Shown here piece by piece: positions 1 to 8,510 of a DNA stretch of 64,000 bases; position 1 is the first letter of the stretch, and each line of letters opens with the position of its first letter. The stretch covers positions 165,834-229,833 of the forward strand of contig NZ_JACWFH010000008.1 of assembly GCF_019749255.1 (NCBI RefSeq), written 5' to 3'. The notes under the pieces were generated by a model. The model was not told the DNA's origin and did no database searches. It worked only from the letters and a program-made list of their open reading frames with translations. A program made the position numbers and the translations under genes. The stretch comes from Mesobacillus maritimus. GTDB taxonomy: Bacteria > Bacillota > Bacilli > Bacillales > Cytobacillaceae.

Positions 1-154
1 TGTTCACAACTAAATGACGATTTAATGAACGAAAAAATTCATTGATCAACTCAATTAACAGACACAATTTATCCATATATTTTTGCGTACGTATGAAGGA
101 AAGGGAGTGAATAAGTAGAATTCATATCCTTATAAAAACTAGGAGGTGTTTAAA

Positions 155-1228
155 ATTGAACAATCCATTCAAGCATTAGCAAATCGTATTTTGACAGATG
201 CATTGCATAAAGGCGCTTCGGATATCCATATCATCCCTCAAGGGAAAAATACGGTAATAAAGATACGCCTTGGTAACCAACTCCTGCATCGATATCATCT
301 CAAAAAGGATGTATGCGAACGACTCATCTCTCATTTTAAATTTATTTCTTCCATGGATATTGGCGATAAAAGGCGTCCACAAAGTGGAGCACACTCATAC
401 TGCTACAAAGGTATCGAAGTGGGTCTAAGAATTTCAACCCTTCCTGCAGCCAAACTTGAAAGTATGGTCATTCGCCTACTACCCCAGCAAAATCAAATTC
501 CCTTTTACAAGCTTTCCCTATTCTCAGACACATCCAATAAACTTATTTCTCTTATGAAGCATGCCCATGGGTTAGTTATTCTCACTGGTCCAACAGGTAG
601 TGGGAAATCAACCACCTTGTATTCCCTCCTTTCAGAAGCCTCACAAATTATTAACAGACATGTCATTACGCTCGAGGATCCCATCGAAATGCAGAGCGAC
701 AATATGCTTCAGATTCAGGTGAATGAAAAGGCAGGAATCTCATATGGCTCCGGCTTAAAAGCCATTCTTCGCCATGACCCCGATATTATTATGGTAGGAG
801 AAATTCGCGATCAAGAAACAGCAGAAATCGCTGTTCGTGCAGCGTTAACCGGTCATCTTGTATTGACAACGATGCATACCCGTGATGCAAAAGGGGCGAT
901 TTATCGCCTTTTAGAATTCGGGATTAATTGGTTAGAAATTGAACAGACCTTAATTGCTGTAACCGCACAGCGCTTAGTGGAGCTTGTATGTCCGTATTGT
1001 GAAGGTGAATGTCCTCCTCATTGCTATTCAGCTGGTCGTGGAAAGAGGGGGAGTATTTTTGAAATTTTAAGTGGAAGTTCATTAAATGCTGTCCTAAGAG
1101 AATCAAAGGGAATAAAGGAAGAATTGCAGTATCGAACATTAAGGGACGCCTTAAGGAAGGGGATTGCCCTTGGATATATAAAGGAGGAAGAGTTTAAGAG
1201 GTGGATATTGGATGAGCAAGAAAATTAA
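155..1228 (+). CDS. comGA: ComGA, competence pseudopilus assembly ATPase
   Basis: This is a GspE/PilB-family secretion ATPase that powers assembly of the DNA-uptake pseudopilus at the inner face of the membrane. Visible motifs are the Walker A GPTGSGKST near residue 145, an Asp box EDPIE, Walker B with IIMVGEIRD near residue 210, the His-box TGHLVLTTMHT, and a CxxC...CxxxC cluster near residue 285. It is first in the seven-gene comG operon and overlaps comGB by 17 bases. The start is odd. The only in-frame GTG (146) lies inside the AGGAGGTG ribosome-binding site, whereas ATT at 155 sits 6 bases after it and aligns with the N-terminus of B. subtilis ComGA as recalled. I therefore place the start at ATT; the alternative is GTG 146. 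The function call is very secure. Confidence 0.95.
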   Translation: MEQSIQALANRILTDALHKGASDIHIIPQGKNTVIKIRLGNQLLHRYHLKKDVCERLISHFKFISSMDIGDKRRPQSGAHSYCYKGIEVGLRISTLPAAKLESMVIRLLPQQNQIPFYKLSLFSDTSNKLISLMKHAHGLVILTGPTGSGKSTTLYSLLSEASQIINRHVITLEDPIEMQSDNMLQIQVNEKAGISYGSGLKAILRHDPDIIMVGEIRDQETAEIAVRAALTGHLVLTTMHTRDAKGAIYRLLEFGINWLEIEQTLIAVTAQRLVELVCPYCEGECPPHCYSAGRGKRGSIFEILSGSSLNAVLRESKGIKEELQYRTLRDALRKGIALGYIKEEEFKRWILDEQEN

Positions 1229-2246
1229 ATGGCCTGTGCAGGAGCAGGCCCATTTTTTGAAACATGTTGGTGATTTATTATCGCGTGGCTATCCAATCGC
1301 AGAAGCAATTGATTCAATTTCTCTTTATTTAGACAACAAGAAAAAGCGTGAGATCAGAGAATGCCTAGCGAGCTTAAAAGAGGGTTATCCATTTTTTCGT
1401 GTGTTGTCAGATCTAAATTTTAATAAGGACTTGGTTAGTTATGTATACTTTGCCGAACAGCATGGTGGTTTGGCCAATGCGATAGTTGAAGGGAGTACGA
1501 TGGTTCTTAAACGAGACGCAGATTATAAAAGGTTGAAAGGTTTATTGAGCTACCCTATCTTCTTAGTCTTCTTGACAGTATTTCTTTTCTATTTTGTTGA
1601 CAATGCATTGCTACCGCGATTTTTGGTGCTTTATCAAAACATGGAAGTGGAGGCAACCTTCTTTAGTAGGGTAATTAGTGCCTTCGGTACATTTATGCCC
1701 ATCGCTTTTTATCTTCTTCTTACCTTGCTCTTTGTCACTAGCCTCTATCATATGTTTGTCTTCAAAAAGTATCGAATACTCGATCAGAGGAAAAAGCTCA
1801 TCCGGATTCCATTGATTGGCCTGTTCTTCAAGCTACTATATTCTCATTACTTCTCAACTCAGTTGAGCTATCTATTATCTGGAGGGATGTCAGTCATTGA
1901 TGCATTGCAGGTCTTTGAGAAAAATATCCATGAGCCATTCTCAGTAGAACTAGGGCAAGAAATAAAAGCATGTCTTTCTACTGGTATGGATTTGGATGTT
2001 GCTGTATCGTCTTATTCTTTTTTTGAAGAAGAGCTTGGGCGAATTATTAAGCATGGCCAAGAAAATGGAAAACTAGATCAGGAATTGTTTTTTTATAGCC
2101 GACATTGTCTTTCTAAATTGGAGGAAAAAACGGAAAAGTCGATGAAAATTATTCAGCCATTATTGTTTAGCGTGATTGGCATTCTTATTGTCTCGCTTTA
2201 TTTGGCCATCTTACTGCCAATGTTTCAACTTATTCAAGGAATTTAA
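1212..2246 (+). CDS. comGB: ComGB, pseudopilus membrane platform protein
   Basis: This is a GspF/PilC-family polytopic membrane protein that acts with ComGA to build the competence pseudopilus. The 344 residues show the usual duplicated cytoplasmic T2SSF domain. Hydrophobic segments lie near residues 115-135, 165-190 and 318-340. The ATG at 1212 lies inside the end of comGA (17-base overlap) and suggests translational coupling. Length and position match the family. Confidence 0.95.
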   Translation: MSKKIKWPVQEQAHFLKHVGDLLSRGYPIAEAIDSISLYLDNKKKREIRECLASLKEGYPFFRVLSDLNFNKDLVSYVYFAEQHGGLANAIVEGSTMVLKRDADYKRLKGLLSYPIFLVFLTVFLFYFVDNALLPRFLVLYQNMEVEATFFSRVISAFGTFMPIAFYLLLTLLFVTSLYHMFVFKKYRILDQRKKLIRIPLIGLFFKLLYSHYFSTQLSYLLSGGMSVIDALQVFEKNIHEPFSVELGQEIKACLSTGMDLDVAVSSYSFFEEELGRIIKHGQENGKLDQELFFYSRHCLSKLEEKTEKSMKIIQPLLFSVIGILIVSLYLAILLPMFQLIQGI

Positions 2247-2310
2247 AGTTTATGAAAGGCAGTTTCGTTGCGCTTTAATGTAAGTAATGAATGAAAGGAT
2301 GGATGATGAC

Positions 2311-2628
2311 ATGAAAAATGAAAAGGGTTTTACGTTAATTGAAATGATGATTGTCTTAATGGTCATTTCAGTACTTCTCATTATTACGGTTCCAAACGTT
2401 ACGCAGCATAACAACACAATTAATACGAAGGGCTGCGATGCGTTTGTAAAAATGGTCGAGGGACAGGTTCAAGCTTATAATATAGATAAAAAAAGCCTTC
2501 CATCTTCTGTGAATGATCTTGTCAGTGGTGGATATTTAAAAACTGGAGAGACAACGTGTCCTGACGGGCGACAAATTACCTTAACAGCTGGAGGGGTTGT
2601 TAGTGCTATTAAACCGACATCAAACTAA
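2311..2628 (+). CDS. comGC: ComGC, major competence pseudopilin
   Basis: This is the major pseudopilin subunit, processed by the ComC prepilin peptidase and assembled into the DNA-uptake filament. The N-terminus KGFTLIEMMIV is a class III (type IV pilin) leader and methylation motif, with Glu at +5 and a hydrophobic helix after it. Two cysteines (in KGCDAF and TTCPDG) sit where ComGC forms an intramolecular disulfide. ATG 2311 is preferred because an AAAGGATGG site lies 8 bases upstream. Upstream ATGs at 2287 and 2299 are poorer. Its stop overlaps the comGD start by one base. Confidence 0.95.
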   Translation: MKNEKGFTLIEMMIVLMVISVLLIITVPNVTQHNNTINTKGCDAFVKMVEGQVQAYNIDKKSLPSSVNDLVSGGYLKTGETTCPDGRQITLTAGGVVSAIKPTSN

Positions 2629-3068
2629 TGGATGCTAAGAGCAATGGGTTCACACTAATTGAAACACTCATTGTCCTATCTGCTTTTCTGATTATGTCTT
2701 TTTCTTCTGTTCTTCTCTTAAAACCTACCCATCATTATCTACAAAGCCAAGTCTTCTTCTCACAACTTAAATCAGATCTGTATTTTGCCCAACAATATGC
2801 GATTGCCCATCAGGAGGAGGTTTCCGTTCACATCATGCCTGAATCAAATTATTACTATGTCCGAACGAGATTCAATGGCCCTATGCTTATTGAAAGAACC
2901 TATTCTCCAGAAATTAAGGTTAGGGAAGGGAGTCTTAAACTGTTTTTTCAGTTTATGGCGGATGGAAATACAAATAAATTTGGTACGTTTTTTATTGAAA
3001 TTGGCAATAAACGATATCGGATGACGCTACTAATAGGGAGAGGGCGATTTTATGTGGTGGAAGAGTAA
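2628..3068 (+). CDS. comGD: ComGD, minor pseudopilin
   Basis: This is a minor pseudopilin of the competence filament, 146 residues. The leader ends in NGFTLIETLIVL, a type IV pilin processing motif followed by a membrane helix. The start codon shares a base with the comGC stop (TAATG), and the 3' end overlaps comGE by 17 bases. The call is therefore supported by both motif and operon position. The body is poorly conserved, as is usual for minor pseudopilins. Confidence 0.92.
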   Translation: MDAKSNGFTLIETLIVLSAFLIMSFSSVLLLKPTHHYLQSQVFFSQLKSDLYFAQQYAIAHQEEVSVHIMPESNYYYVRTRFNGPMLIERTYSPEIKVREGSLKLFFQFMADGNTNKFGTFFIEIGNKRYRMTLLIGRGRFYVVEE

Positions 3069-3390
3069 TGGTGGATTCTTTCTCGCTGAGCTACTCTTGT
3101 CTCTATCGGCTTGGTTAATTGCAACAACTATTCTGCTGCCACTAGCTATATACCTGATTGGTCAGTCTATAGACCTCCGACATGGGACAGATGCCATACA
3201 CTTAGTTTATGAGCGTCTGCAAGAAATGAAATTAGGAATTGCACCAACAGAAATCGATAGGGTCGAAAAGAATGGAGTGGTATTTAATTATAAAATGATT
3301 CATCACGAATCCGAATCAGTGATGGAGGTGTGTGTCGAGTATAATGGTTATTTTTCTGAGAAGCGTTCAAAATGTGCATTTGCAGAATGA
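3052..3390 (+). CDS. comGE: ComGE, minor pseudopilin
   Basis: This small pseudopilin-like protein (112 aa) has an N-terminal segment GGFFLAELLLSLSAWLIATT that resembles a pilin leader and helix, with Glu in the conserved position. It starts at ATG inside comGD and runs into comGF. Assignment rests on the leader, the length, and its place as fifth gene of comG. Confidence 0.88.
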   Translation: MWWKSNGGFFLAELLLSLSAWLIATTILLPLAIYLIGQSIDLRHGTDAIHLVYERLQEMKLGIAPTEIDRVEKNGVVFNYKMIHHESESVMEVCVEYNGYFSEKRSKCAFAE

Positions 3391-3811
3391 GAAAGGTTTT
3401 ACTTTAGTAGAAATGCTCATTGCATTTATGGTTTTTTGCATGCTTGCGTCTTTTTATCCGCTTGCCATAAAGACAATAGCTTCTCATAACGATGTAGAGC
3501 AAAGAAATCAAAGACTTGAATGGGAGGTGTTTCTCAGTCAACTCAAAAAAGAAGCACGTGTATCAGATCAAATTACGGTTTCAGCTGATAAGTTGCTCAT
3601 TGAAAAAAATGGCGAAACCATTTTATACGAAAAATATGGATCGATTCTCAGGAGGAGGGTGAACTACACTGGACATGAGACGCTTTTGCAAAATGTAACG
3701 AACGTACGGTTTTTCAAAATTACTGGAGGGTTTGGCATTCACGTTCAGGACCTTGATCAAGTTGAATACGGTGCTAATATTAGGTCGTTTATTAGTACGG
3801 AGGGGAAGTGA
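3344..3811 (+). CDS. comGF: ComGF, minor pseudopilin
   Basis: This is a competence pseudopilin. The motif EKGFTLVEMLIAFMVF begins about 16 residues in and is followed by a helix rich in hydrophobic residues. The remainder is a soluble beta-rich domain, as expected for ComGF. Its start is uncertain. GTG 3332 is only one base from the GGAGGTG site, ATG 3344 is 13 bases away, and GTG 3374 would give the short leader typical of pilins. ATG 3344 is given as a compromise. The gene overlaps comGE, and comGG follows 3 bases after its stop. Confidence 0.88.
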   Translation: MVIFLRSVQNVHLQNEKGFTLVEMLIAFMVFCMLASFYPLAIKTIASHNDVEQRNQRLEWEVFLSQLKKEARVSDQITVSADKLLIEKNGETILYEKYGSILRRRVNYTGHETLLQNVTNVRFFKITGGFGIHVQDLDQVEYGANIRSFISTEGK

Positions 3812-3814
3812 CGA

Positions 3815-4189
3815 ATGGGTGAGAAAGGTTTTACTTACCCTTTGTCACTTGGGGTATTGGTCTTCATTAGCTTGTTTCTTTTAATGCTCGTCGAGCAAAA
3901 TGGAATAGAGAGAAGGTTTTTTAAGGAGACCGAGACGATTCTGTTAGTTGAATACTATTTCCAAGCTTCGGTAGTAGAAGCTGAGCAGCTATTCAACAAA
4001 GACGAACTAGCGCAGCTAGGAACGTTTGAATATAAAAATGGGGAAGTAAGATTCACGCGACGCCATCTTTCGCAAGTGCTTGAGGAGGTCACCTTAACCC
4101 TAAAGTTAAATACAGGTGAACAATGGGTTGCCATTGTACAATATGACCGAGTAAAACAAAAATTTGTAAAATGGATCGAGAAGAACTAA
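3815..4189 (+). CDS. comGG: ComGG, minor pseudopilin
   Basis: This is the last gene of the comG operon, 124 aa. The N-terminus GEKGFTYPLSLGVLVFISLFLLML carries a pilin-like KGF leader but lacks the usual Glu at +5. That deviation is typical of ComGG/GspK-like tip pseudopilins. A good GAGGGG ribosome-binding site overlaps the comGF end. The rest of the protein shows no recognisable domain. Confidence 0.88.
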   Translation: MGEKGFTYPLSLGVLVFISLFLLMLVEQNGIERRFFKETETILLVEYYFQASVVEAEQLFNKDELAQLGTFEYKNGEVRFTRRHLSQVLEEVTLTLKLNTGEQWVAIVQYDRVKQKFVKWIEKN

Positions 4190-4261
4190 TAGGCGATTAG
4201 TAGCAGGTTTAAATGGGTGGATTTTGGACAGACTTGTAAGGTGAGAAAGTAGGTGTCAAAT

Positions 4262-4444
4262 ATGAAAACAAATGATTATGTTAAATATTTAACGCAGACT
4301 GTGGTAAAATATGCCGAGCAACCTAAGGAAGAACGAGTCAAGATTAGAGTGGAGAGAAAATCAGAGAAATCTCCGTTCTTATTGCGTTGGTTCGGGATTA
4401 TCCCTTATTCATTTATGCTATTGATAAAACGTCGTAAACACTAA
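4262..4444 (+). CDS. yqzE: YqzE family small protein
   Basis: This 60-residue basic protein begins MKTNDYVKYLTQ and matches the YqzE family that follows comGG in Bacillus. The central part is highly charged (PKEERVKIRVERKSEK), followed by a short hydrophobic stretch near the C-terminus. The function is unknown. ATG 4262 is chosen over GTG 4253 because it matches the family start and has a TAGGTG site upstream. It is likely co-transcribed with comG and closed by the terminator just after it. Confidence 0.85.
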   Translation: MKTNDYVKYLTQTVVKYAEQPKEERVKIRVERKSEKSPFLLRWFGIIPYSFMLLIKRRKH

Positions 4445-4447
4445 ACG

Positions 4448-4473
4448 AAAACCCGGCAATGCCGGGTTTTTTT
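4448..4473 (+). terminator. Intrinsic terminator after comG/yqzE
   Basis: An AACCCGGC/GCCGGGTT stem with an AAT loop is followed by seven T. It closes the comG-yqzE transcript and, read in reverse, probably also serves the convergent yqhG. Confidence 0.9.
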
Positions 4474-4476
4474 ATT

Positions 4477-5271
4477 TTAGATTGCTTGATCAGTAAGGTA
4501 AAATATCCCACCGTTGATAACGGAAATAGTAATCTTTGGTTCAAACTGCTCTCGTAAAGCTTGTTTTTCAATTTCATAACTCTCTGTATCATCTTCTATA
4601 TCTTTATAAAAGTGCTCCAATAATTGTAAATCTTTTTCCCATCGTTGTCGGGCTTCCTCTGCCCAGGTGTGATCCTCTTCACTAAGGTTGGCTCGAAGCA
4701 GATTTTCAATTCTGGTTACACCGCTTTTTGGCATGATTATAGGTGAGAGTGTGAAAGCATAGTCTGGTATTTTGGGTGTCAATGGAACTTGTAACAAACG
4801 GTCATGAAACCCGGTAACCATTCGACCATTGATTAATTGTAAGCCGATGGATTGATATACATCACGTTTTCGATCACATTGGTAGGAGATTTTTGTATTT
4901 AAACATAACCAAGGGAGCAATGGAGTTTGCCTGCCGGGAGCTCCCTGGTAATTTTCATATAATCGAATATAGCCAGCAAGTTTCTTTGAGGATGAGAAAA
5001 TTTGGTGCAACCTTGGGGAACCAAAGTGAATATTCTCTCCTTTAAGGTCGCTAGGGACTTGCTGTTGATTTGTGATCAATGTAAGTTTCATGGGATTTGG
5101 GACCCCACCAGTTTTTTCTAAGTAGTGCCAGTAAAATGGTCGATTCATTAGCTCTTTATCCATTTCCTCTGTTAACTGCACGGTCATATAACTAGGACTT
5201 GAAGCGACTAGTTCACAGTTATTAGCCTGAAAGTATCTTAGAAGAAAATCATGAATTTCCTGTTGCTGCAT
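4477..5271 (-). CDS. yqhG: YqhG family protein
   Basis: This is a conserved Bacillus protein of unknown biochemical role, about 264 aa, beginning MQQQEIHDFLLRYFQ. The segment with NRPFYWHYLEKTGGVPNP is a recognisable YqhG block. The start is ATG at 5271, because AAGGGG lies about 6 bases before it. The ATG at 5277 is too close to that site. It overlaps the end of the helicase gene by about 23 bases, so the two are coupled. The pairing suggests a shared function with the SNF2 helicase, but that is inference. Confidence 0.9.
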   Translation of the reverse strand: MQQQEIHDFLLRYFQANNCELVASSPSYMTVQLTEEMDKELMNRPFYWHYLEKTGGVPNPMKLTLITNQQQVPSDLKGENIHFGSPRLHQIFSSSKKLAGYIRLYENYQGAPGRQTPLLPWLCLNTKISYQCDRKRDVYQSIGLQLINGRMVTGFHDRLLQVPLTPKIPDYAFTLSPIIMPKSGVTRIENLLRANLSEEDHTWAEEARQRWEKDLQLLEHFYKDIEDDTESYEIEKQALREQFEPKITISVINGGIFYLTDQAI

Positions 5272-6937
5272 GTCCATCCCCTTCTCTCATTTCTTCAGCA
5301 AACTGGATCATTGAGGTGAAGTTTTCCATTTTAATTTTCATTTCCCCTTCGGAAGAGGAGTGACTGAAAATATCTACAAGATGTTCTTCAACCTTTCCAA
5401 AGTCCAGCTTAGTTAGGATATCGTCTAAATCCCCAATTACCTTTTCGAAAAGATTGATTTTTTCATATAGCAGTTTCAGGATATGATCTTCAACAGTATC
5501 TTTAATGGCGAAGTTGTAAATCATTACATCCTTTTTTTGTCCAAGTCGGTGAATACGACCAATTCTTTGTTCAAGTCGCATTGGATTCCAAGGTAAATCA
5601 AAGTTAATAATATGGTTACAAAATTGAAGGTTAATTCCTTCTCCACCGGCTTCTGTTGCAATCAAGACCTGTGCTTTCTTCTCAAATAGCTCTCTCATCC
5701 AGTCTTTTTTTCCTCGCTTAAAGCCACCTCTAAAGGGAACCGAAGAAATTCCATGTTGCTGCAAAAACCATTGCAAATATAATTGCGTGGCTCTGTACTC
5801 AGTAAAAACAATCACTTTATCATCAATCTTTTTAATTAATTCTAACGTCTTTTCGGCCTTCGAATTTGAGGTTACCGCTTCTACTTTTTTTATAATGGAA
5901 GCGATCTTTTGTTCAAATATTGCTGATGGTGTTTCTTGACGTTTTAGCATGTTTTTCAATGTATAATAAACGGCTTCTCTACTGCTGCAGGCTTCACGTT
6001 GCAAGGTCATGATTGAAAACGGACTTGATGCCGTTTCGCTTGTATTTTCCTTAAGCAACTGAATACTATCGTATAATTCCTGTTCGGCGCTTGTGAATTC
6101 AATAGGAATTGTTTCCACATGGCGTTTCGTCCATTCTATTCCCGTATCTTCACGCCTGTTACGGATCATTACTTTGTTAACGAGTTCTTGTAGATGCTTA
6201 TCATCATCAATTGAACGAGCATCTTTTTTATATTTTCCATAAAAGGCTGATTCACTTCCTAAGTGTCCCGGCTTTAATAAACTAACAAGGTTAAAAATTT
6301 CAGATACCCGATTCTGAATGGGGGTAGCTGTCAGCAACAGACAAAACTTCTTCTTTAAATTTTGCACAAATTCATAGTTTTTAGTTTTGCTGTTTTTTAG
6401 CTTGTGGGCCTCATCAATGATGACCATATCATAGCTTTGTTGGAAGATAATATCTCGATGAGGGTTCCGTTTAGCTGTGTCAATGGACGACACAACTACG
6501 TCACATTGCTCCCATACATAGCTCTTTCTTTGAGCTACTGCAGGAATGAAGAATTTCGTATTCAGTTCCATCTCCCACTGTGAAACTAGTGAAGCGGGTA
6601 CAAGAATCAGGGCTTTTTTTACAAGACCTCTGATCATGTATTCCTTTAAAACAAGGCCAGCCTCGATGGTTTTTCCAAGTCCTACTTCGTCCGCAAGAAT
6701 TGCTTTCCCATTCATATTTTCAACGACCTGTTTCGCTACCTCAAGTTGATGGGGTAAAGGAGTCAATTGTGAAAGATGTTTAGGGGCCTGTAAGCCTTCA
6801 AACTGTGGAATGAGCGTGTGCTGTTCAACCTCATTCGCGAGCTTATAAAGCTCCCAGTTCCCCCAAGGACCATCATTTGTGATTCTGTTTATGAGTTCAT
6901 CTTGCCAAGAGGAATCAAAGGTAATTTGAACCGTCAA
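5249..6937 (-). CDS. yqhH: SNF2-family DEAD/DEAH helicase YqhH
   Basis: This is a superfamily 2 Snf2-type ATPase of about 562 aa. Seen in order are a Q-like region, Walker A ADEVGLGKT (near residue 80), LVPASLVSQW, the DEAH box IIDEAHKLKN (near 170), LLTATPIQN, then motifs IV-VI including TEAGGEGINLQ and RIGRIHRLGQ (near 430-470). It probably translocates on double-stranded DNA; the target is unknown. TTG 6937 is favoured because AAAGGAG lies 9 bases upstream. GTG 6946 abuts that site. yqhG lies downstream with overlap. Confidence 0.93.
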   Translation of the reverse strand: MTVQITFDSSWQDELINRITNDGPWGNWELYKLANEVEQHTLIPQFEGLQAPKHLSQLTPLPHQLEVAKQVVENMNGKAILADEVGLGKTIEAGLVLKEYMIRGLVKKALILVPASLVSQWEMELNTKFFIPAVAQRKSYVWEQCDVVVSSIDTAKRNPHRDIIFQQSYDMVIIDEAHKLKNSKTKNYEFVQNLKKKFCLLLTATPIQNRVSEIFNLVSLLKPGHLGSESAFYGKYKKDARSIDDDKHLQELVNKVMIRNRREDTGIEWTKRHVETIPIEFTSAEQELYDSIQLLKENTSETASSPFSIMTLQREACSSREAVYYTLKNMLKRQETPSAIFEQKIASIIKKVEAVTSNSKAEKTLELIKKIDDKVIVFTEYRATQLYLQWFLQQHGISSVPFRGGFKRGKKDWMRELFEKKAQVLIATEAGGEGINLQFCNHIINFDLPWNPMRLEQRIGRIHRLGQKKDVMIYNFAIKDTVEDHILKLLYEKINLFEKVIGDLDDILTKLDFGKVEEHLVDIFSHSSSEGEMKIKMENFTSMIQFAEEMREGDGHAATGNS

Positions 6938-7096
6938 ATTGTCCACTCCTTTAAAGGTAAAATATATTGCCGAAACTAGCTTAATAATGGTAGGATGGGA
7001 GTAGATTTGAATGTTTTGAAATTTACTACAATATGAAAATGGAAATAGCTGATTATTTAGTGGTTATCGTATAGCATGCCCTCACAATGAGAATTT

Positions 7097-7102
7097 TATA
7101 AT
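7097..7102 (+). promoter_or_regulatory. Candidate -10 box for the gcv leader
   Basis: A perfect TATAAT lies about 15 bases before the riboswitch begins. The matching -35 (around 7074) is weak, so the promoter is proposed mainly from the -10 and its position. Confidence 0.45.
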
Positions 7103-7114
7103 AGCGGATGATGA

Positions 7115-7319
7115 CAAGGGGAGAGACTACAGTAGTAGCGCCGAAGGAGCAAGCAGATATGTGAATCTCTCAGGCAAAAGAACACTTGTTTGACGCAGCT
7201 CTGGAGAGTGTTCCCACTAGGGAGCCACCAAAGGGGAAAGCCTTGTATAAGGTAAACTTTCAGGTGAAAGGACAGAGACCTTCTTTTTAAAAAGGGGGTT
7301 CTCTGTCCTTTTTGTTTTT
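7115..7319 (+). promoter_or_regulatory. Tandem glycine riboswitch with terminator
   Basis: Two glycine aptamers lie in tandem upstream of gcvT. Aptamer 1 (about 7116-7190) contains GGGGAGAGAC, the core GCCGAAGGAGCAAGC, and the closing GAATCTCTCAGGCAAAAGA. Aptamer 2 (about 7195-7280) repeats the layout with CACCAAAGGGGAAAGCC and AACTTTCAGGTGAAAGGAC. The closing strand of aptamer 2 (GGACAGAGA) can alternatively pair with TCTCTGTCC at 7300-7308, which is followed by a T run, forming a terminator. This is the classic ON switch: glycine binding prevents termination and turns on the glycine cleavage genes. Confidence 0.95.
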
Positions 7320-7385
7320 CTCTAGTTTGAGGGAAGAAAATGAAAAATATCAGCGAAAGCCGACAATTTTGAAGGGGGTAAATAC

Positions 7386-8489
7386 ATGGGAGAATTACAA
7401 CGTACTCCGCTGTTTCCTGTCTATAAGGAATATGGAGGAAAAACAGTGGATTTTGGTGGATGGGAGCTTCCTGTACAATTCTCGAGCATCAAGGAAGAAC
7501 ATGAGGCTGTACGAACAAAGGCAGGGCTCTTTGATGTTTCTCATATGGGCGAGTTTGAACTAAAAGGGCCAGATAGTTTAGCCTTTCTTCAAAAAATGAT
7601 GACGAATGATGTTTCAAAGATGAAAATTCACGGTGCACAGTATACAGCGATGTGTTATGAAAATGGTGGGACTATAGATGATTTAATCATCTATAAAATG
7701 GAGGAGAATCATTATCTTCTCGTTGTAAATGCGGCTAATATTGAAAAGGATTTCAACTGGCTTGAGGAACATCTAGAAGGAGACGTTGCTTTAAAAAATA
7801 TTTCTGAAGATATGGCCCAACTTGCAGTACAAGGTCCAGCAGCAGAAACGATATTGCAAAAATTAGCTGGGGATTTTGACCTTAGGAATATAGGGTTTTT
7901 TAAATTTCATAAAGCAGTTCAATTAAATGGGAAAACCGCGTTAATCTCTAGAACAGGGTATACAGGCGAAGATGGGTTTGAAATCTATTGCCAACCAGAA
8001 GATGCGGTTAGTTTATGGAACGAAATATTAAAAGCTGGTCAACCTGAAGGAATTCGTCCTTGCGGGCTAGGGGCAAGAGATACGCTTCGCTTTGAAGCAA
8101 ATCTTGCGCTATATGGTCAAGAACTATCACCAGAGATTTCACCACTAGAAGCGGGGATTGGGTTTGCTGTTAAGTTAAACAAGGAAGTAGATTTTATCGG
8201 AAAGGCAGCTTTAATTAAGCAAAAAGAAACGTTCCTAAAAAGAACCCTTGTAGGGATTGAAATGATTGATCGTGGGATTCCACGCCACGGATATCCTGTC
8301 TTTAAGAACGGCAAGGAGATTGGGGAAGTAACCACAGGAACTCAGTCACCAACTCTTAAACGGAATGTTGGTCTAGCCTTGTTAGAGGTCGAACACACCA
8401 CCGTTGGAACCGAAGTGGAAGTTGAAATTCGTGGAAAGAAATTAAAAGCTGTTGTTGTTCAAACACCATTTTATAAAAGAGAGAAGTAA
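7386..8489 (+). CDS. gcvT: GcvT, aminomethyltransferase (T-protein)
   Basis: This is the T-protein of the glycine cleavage system. It transfers the methylene group from aminomethyl-lipoyl GcvH to tetrahydrofolate and releases ammonia. The 367 residues include the N-terminal block [14 protein letters not shown], the [10 protein letters not shown] motif, [15 protein letters not shown], and [15 protein letters not shown] with the conserved Asp region that binds folate. ATG 7386 follows GAAGGGGG. It is first in gcvT-gcvPA-gcvPB, expressed from the glycine riboswitch. gcvH is not in this window. Confidence 0.97.
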   Translation: MGELQRTPLFPVYKEYGGKTVDFGGWELPVQFSSIKEEHEAVRTKAGLFDVSHMGEFELKGPDSLAFLQKMMTNDVSKMKIHGAQYTAMCYENGGTIDDLIIYKMEENHYLLVVNAANIEKDFNWLEEHLEGDVALKNISEDMAQLAVQGPAAETILQKLAGDFDLRNIGFFKFHKAVQLNGKTALISRTGYTGEDGFEIYCQPEDAVSLWNEILKAGQPEGIRPCGLGARDTLRFEANLALYGQELSPEISPLEAGIGFAVKLNKEVDFIGKAALIKQKETFLKRTLVGIEMIDRGIPRHGYPVFKNGKEIGEVTTGTQSPTLKRNVGLALLEVEHTTVGTEVEVEIRGKKLKAVVVQTPFYKREK

Positions 8490-8510
8490 GAATTAGAGAG
8501 GGGAAATAGC

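Noticed and set aside
1..145. ComK boxes before comGA
   Set aside because: A/T-rich sequence is present, but no clean AAAA-N5-TTTT pair was found; most of the promoter may lie before the window.
7312..7563. 83-aa frame overlapping the gcvT start
   Set aside because: It begins in the riboswitch terminator tail and is an out-of-frame shadow of gcvT without a ribosome-binding site.
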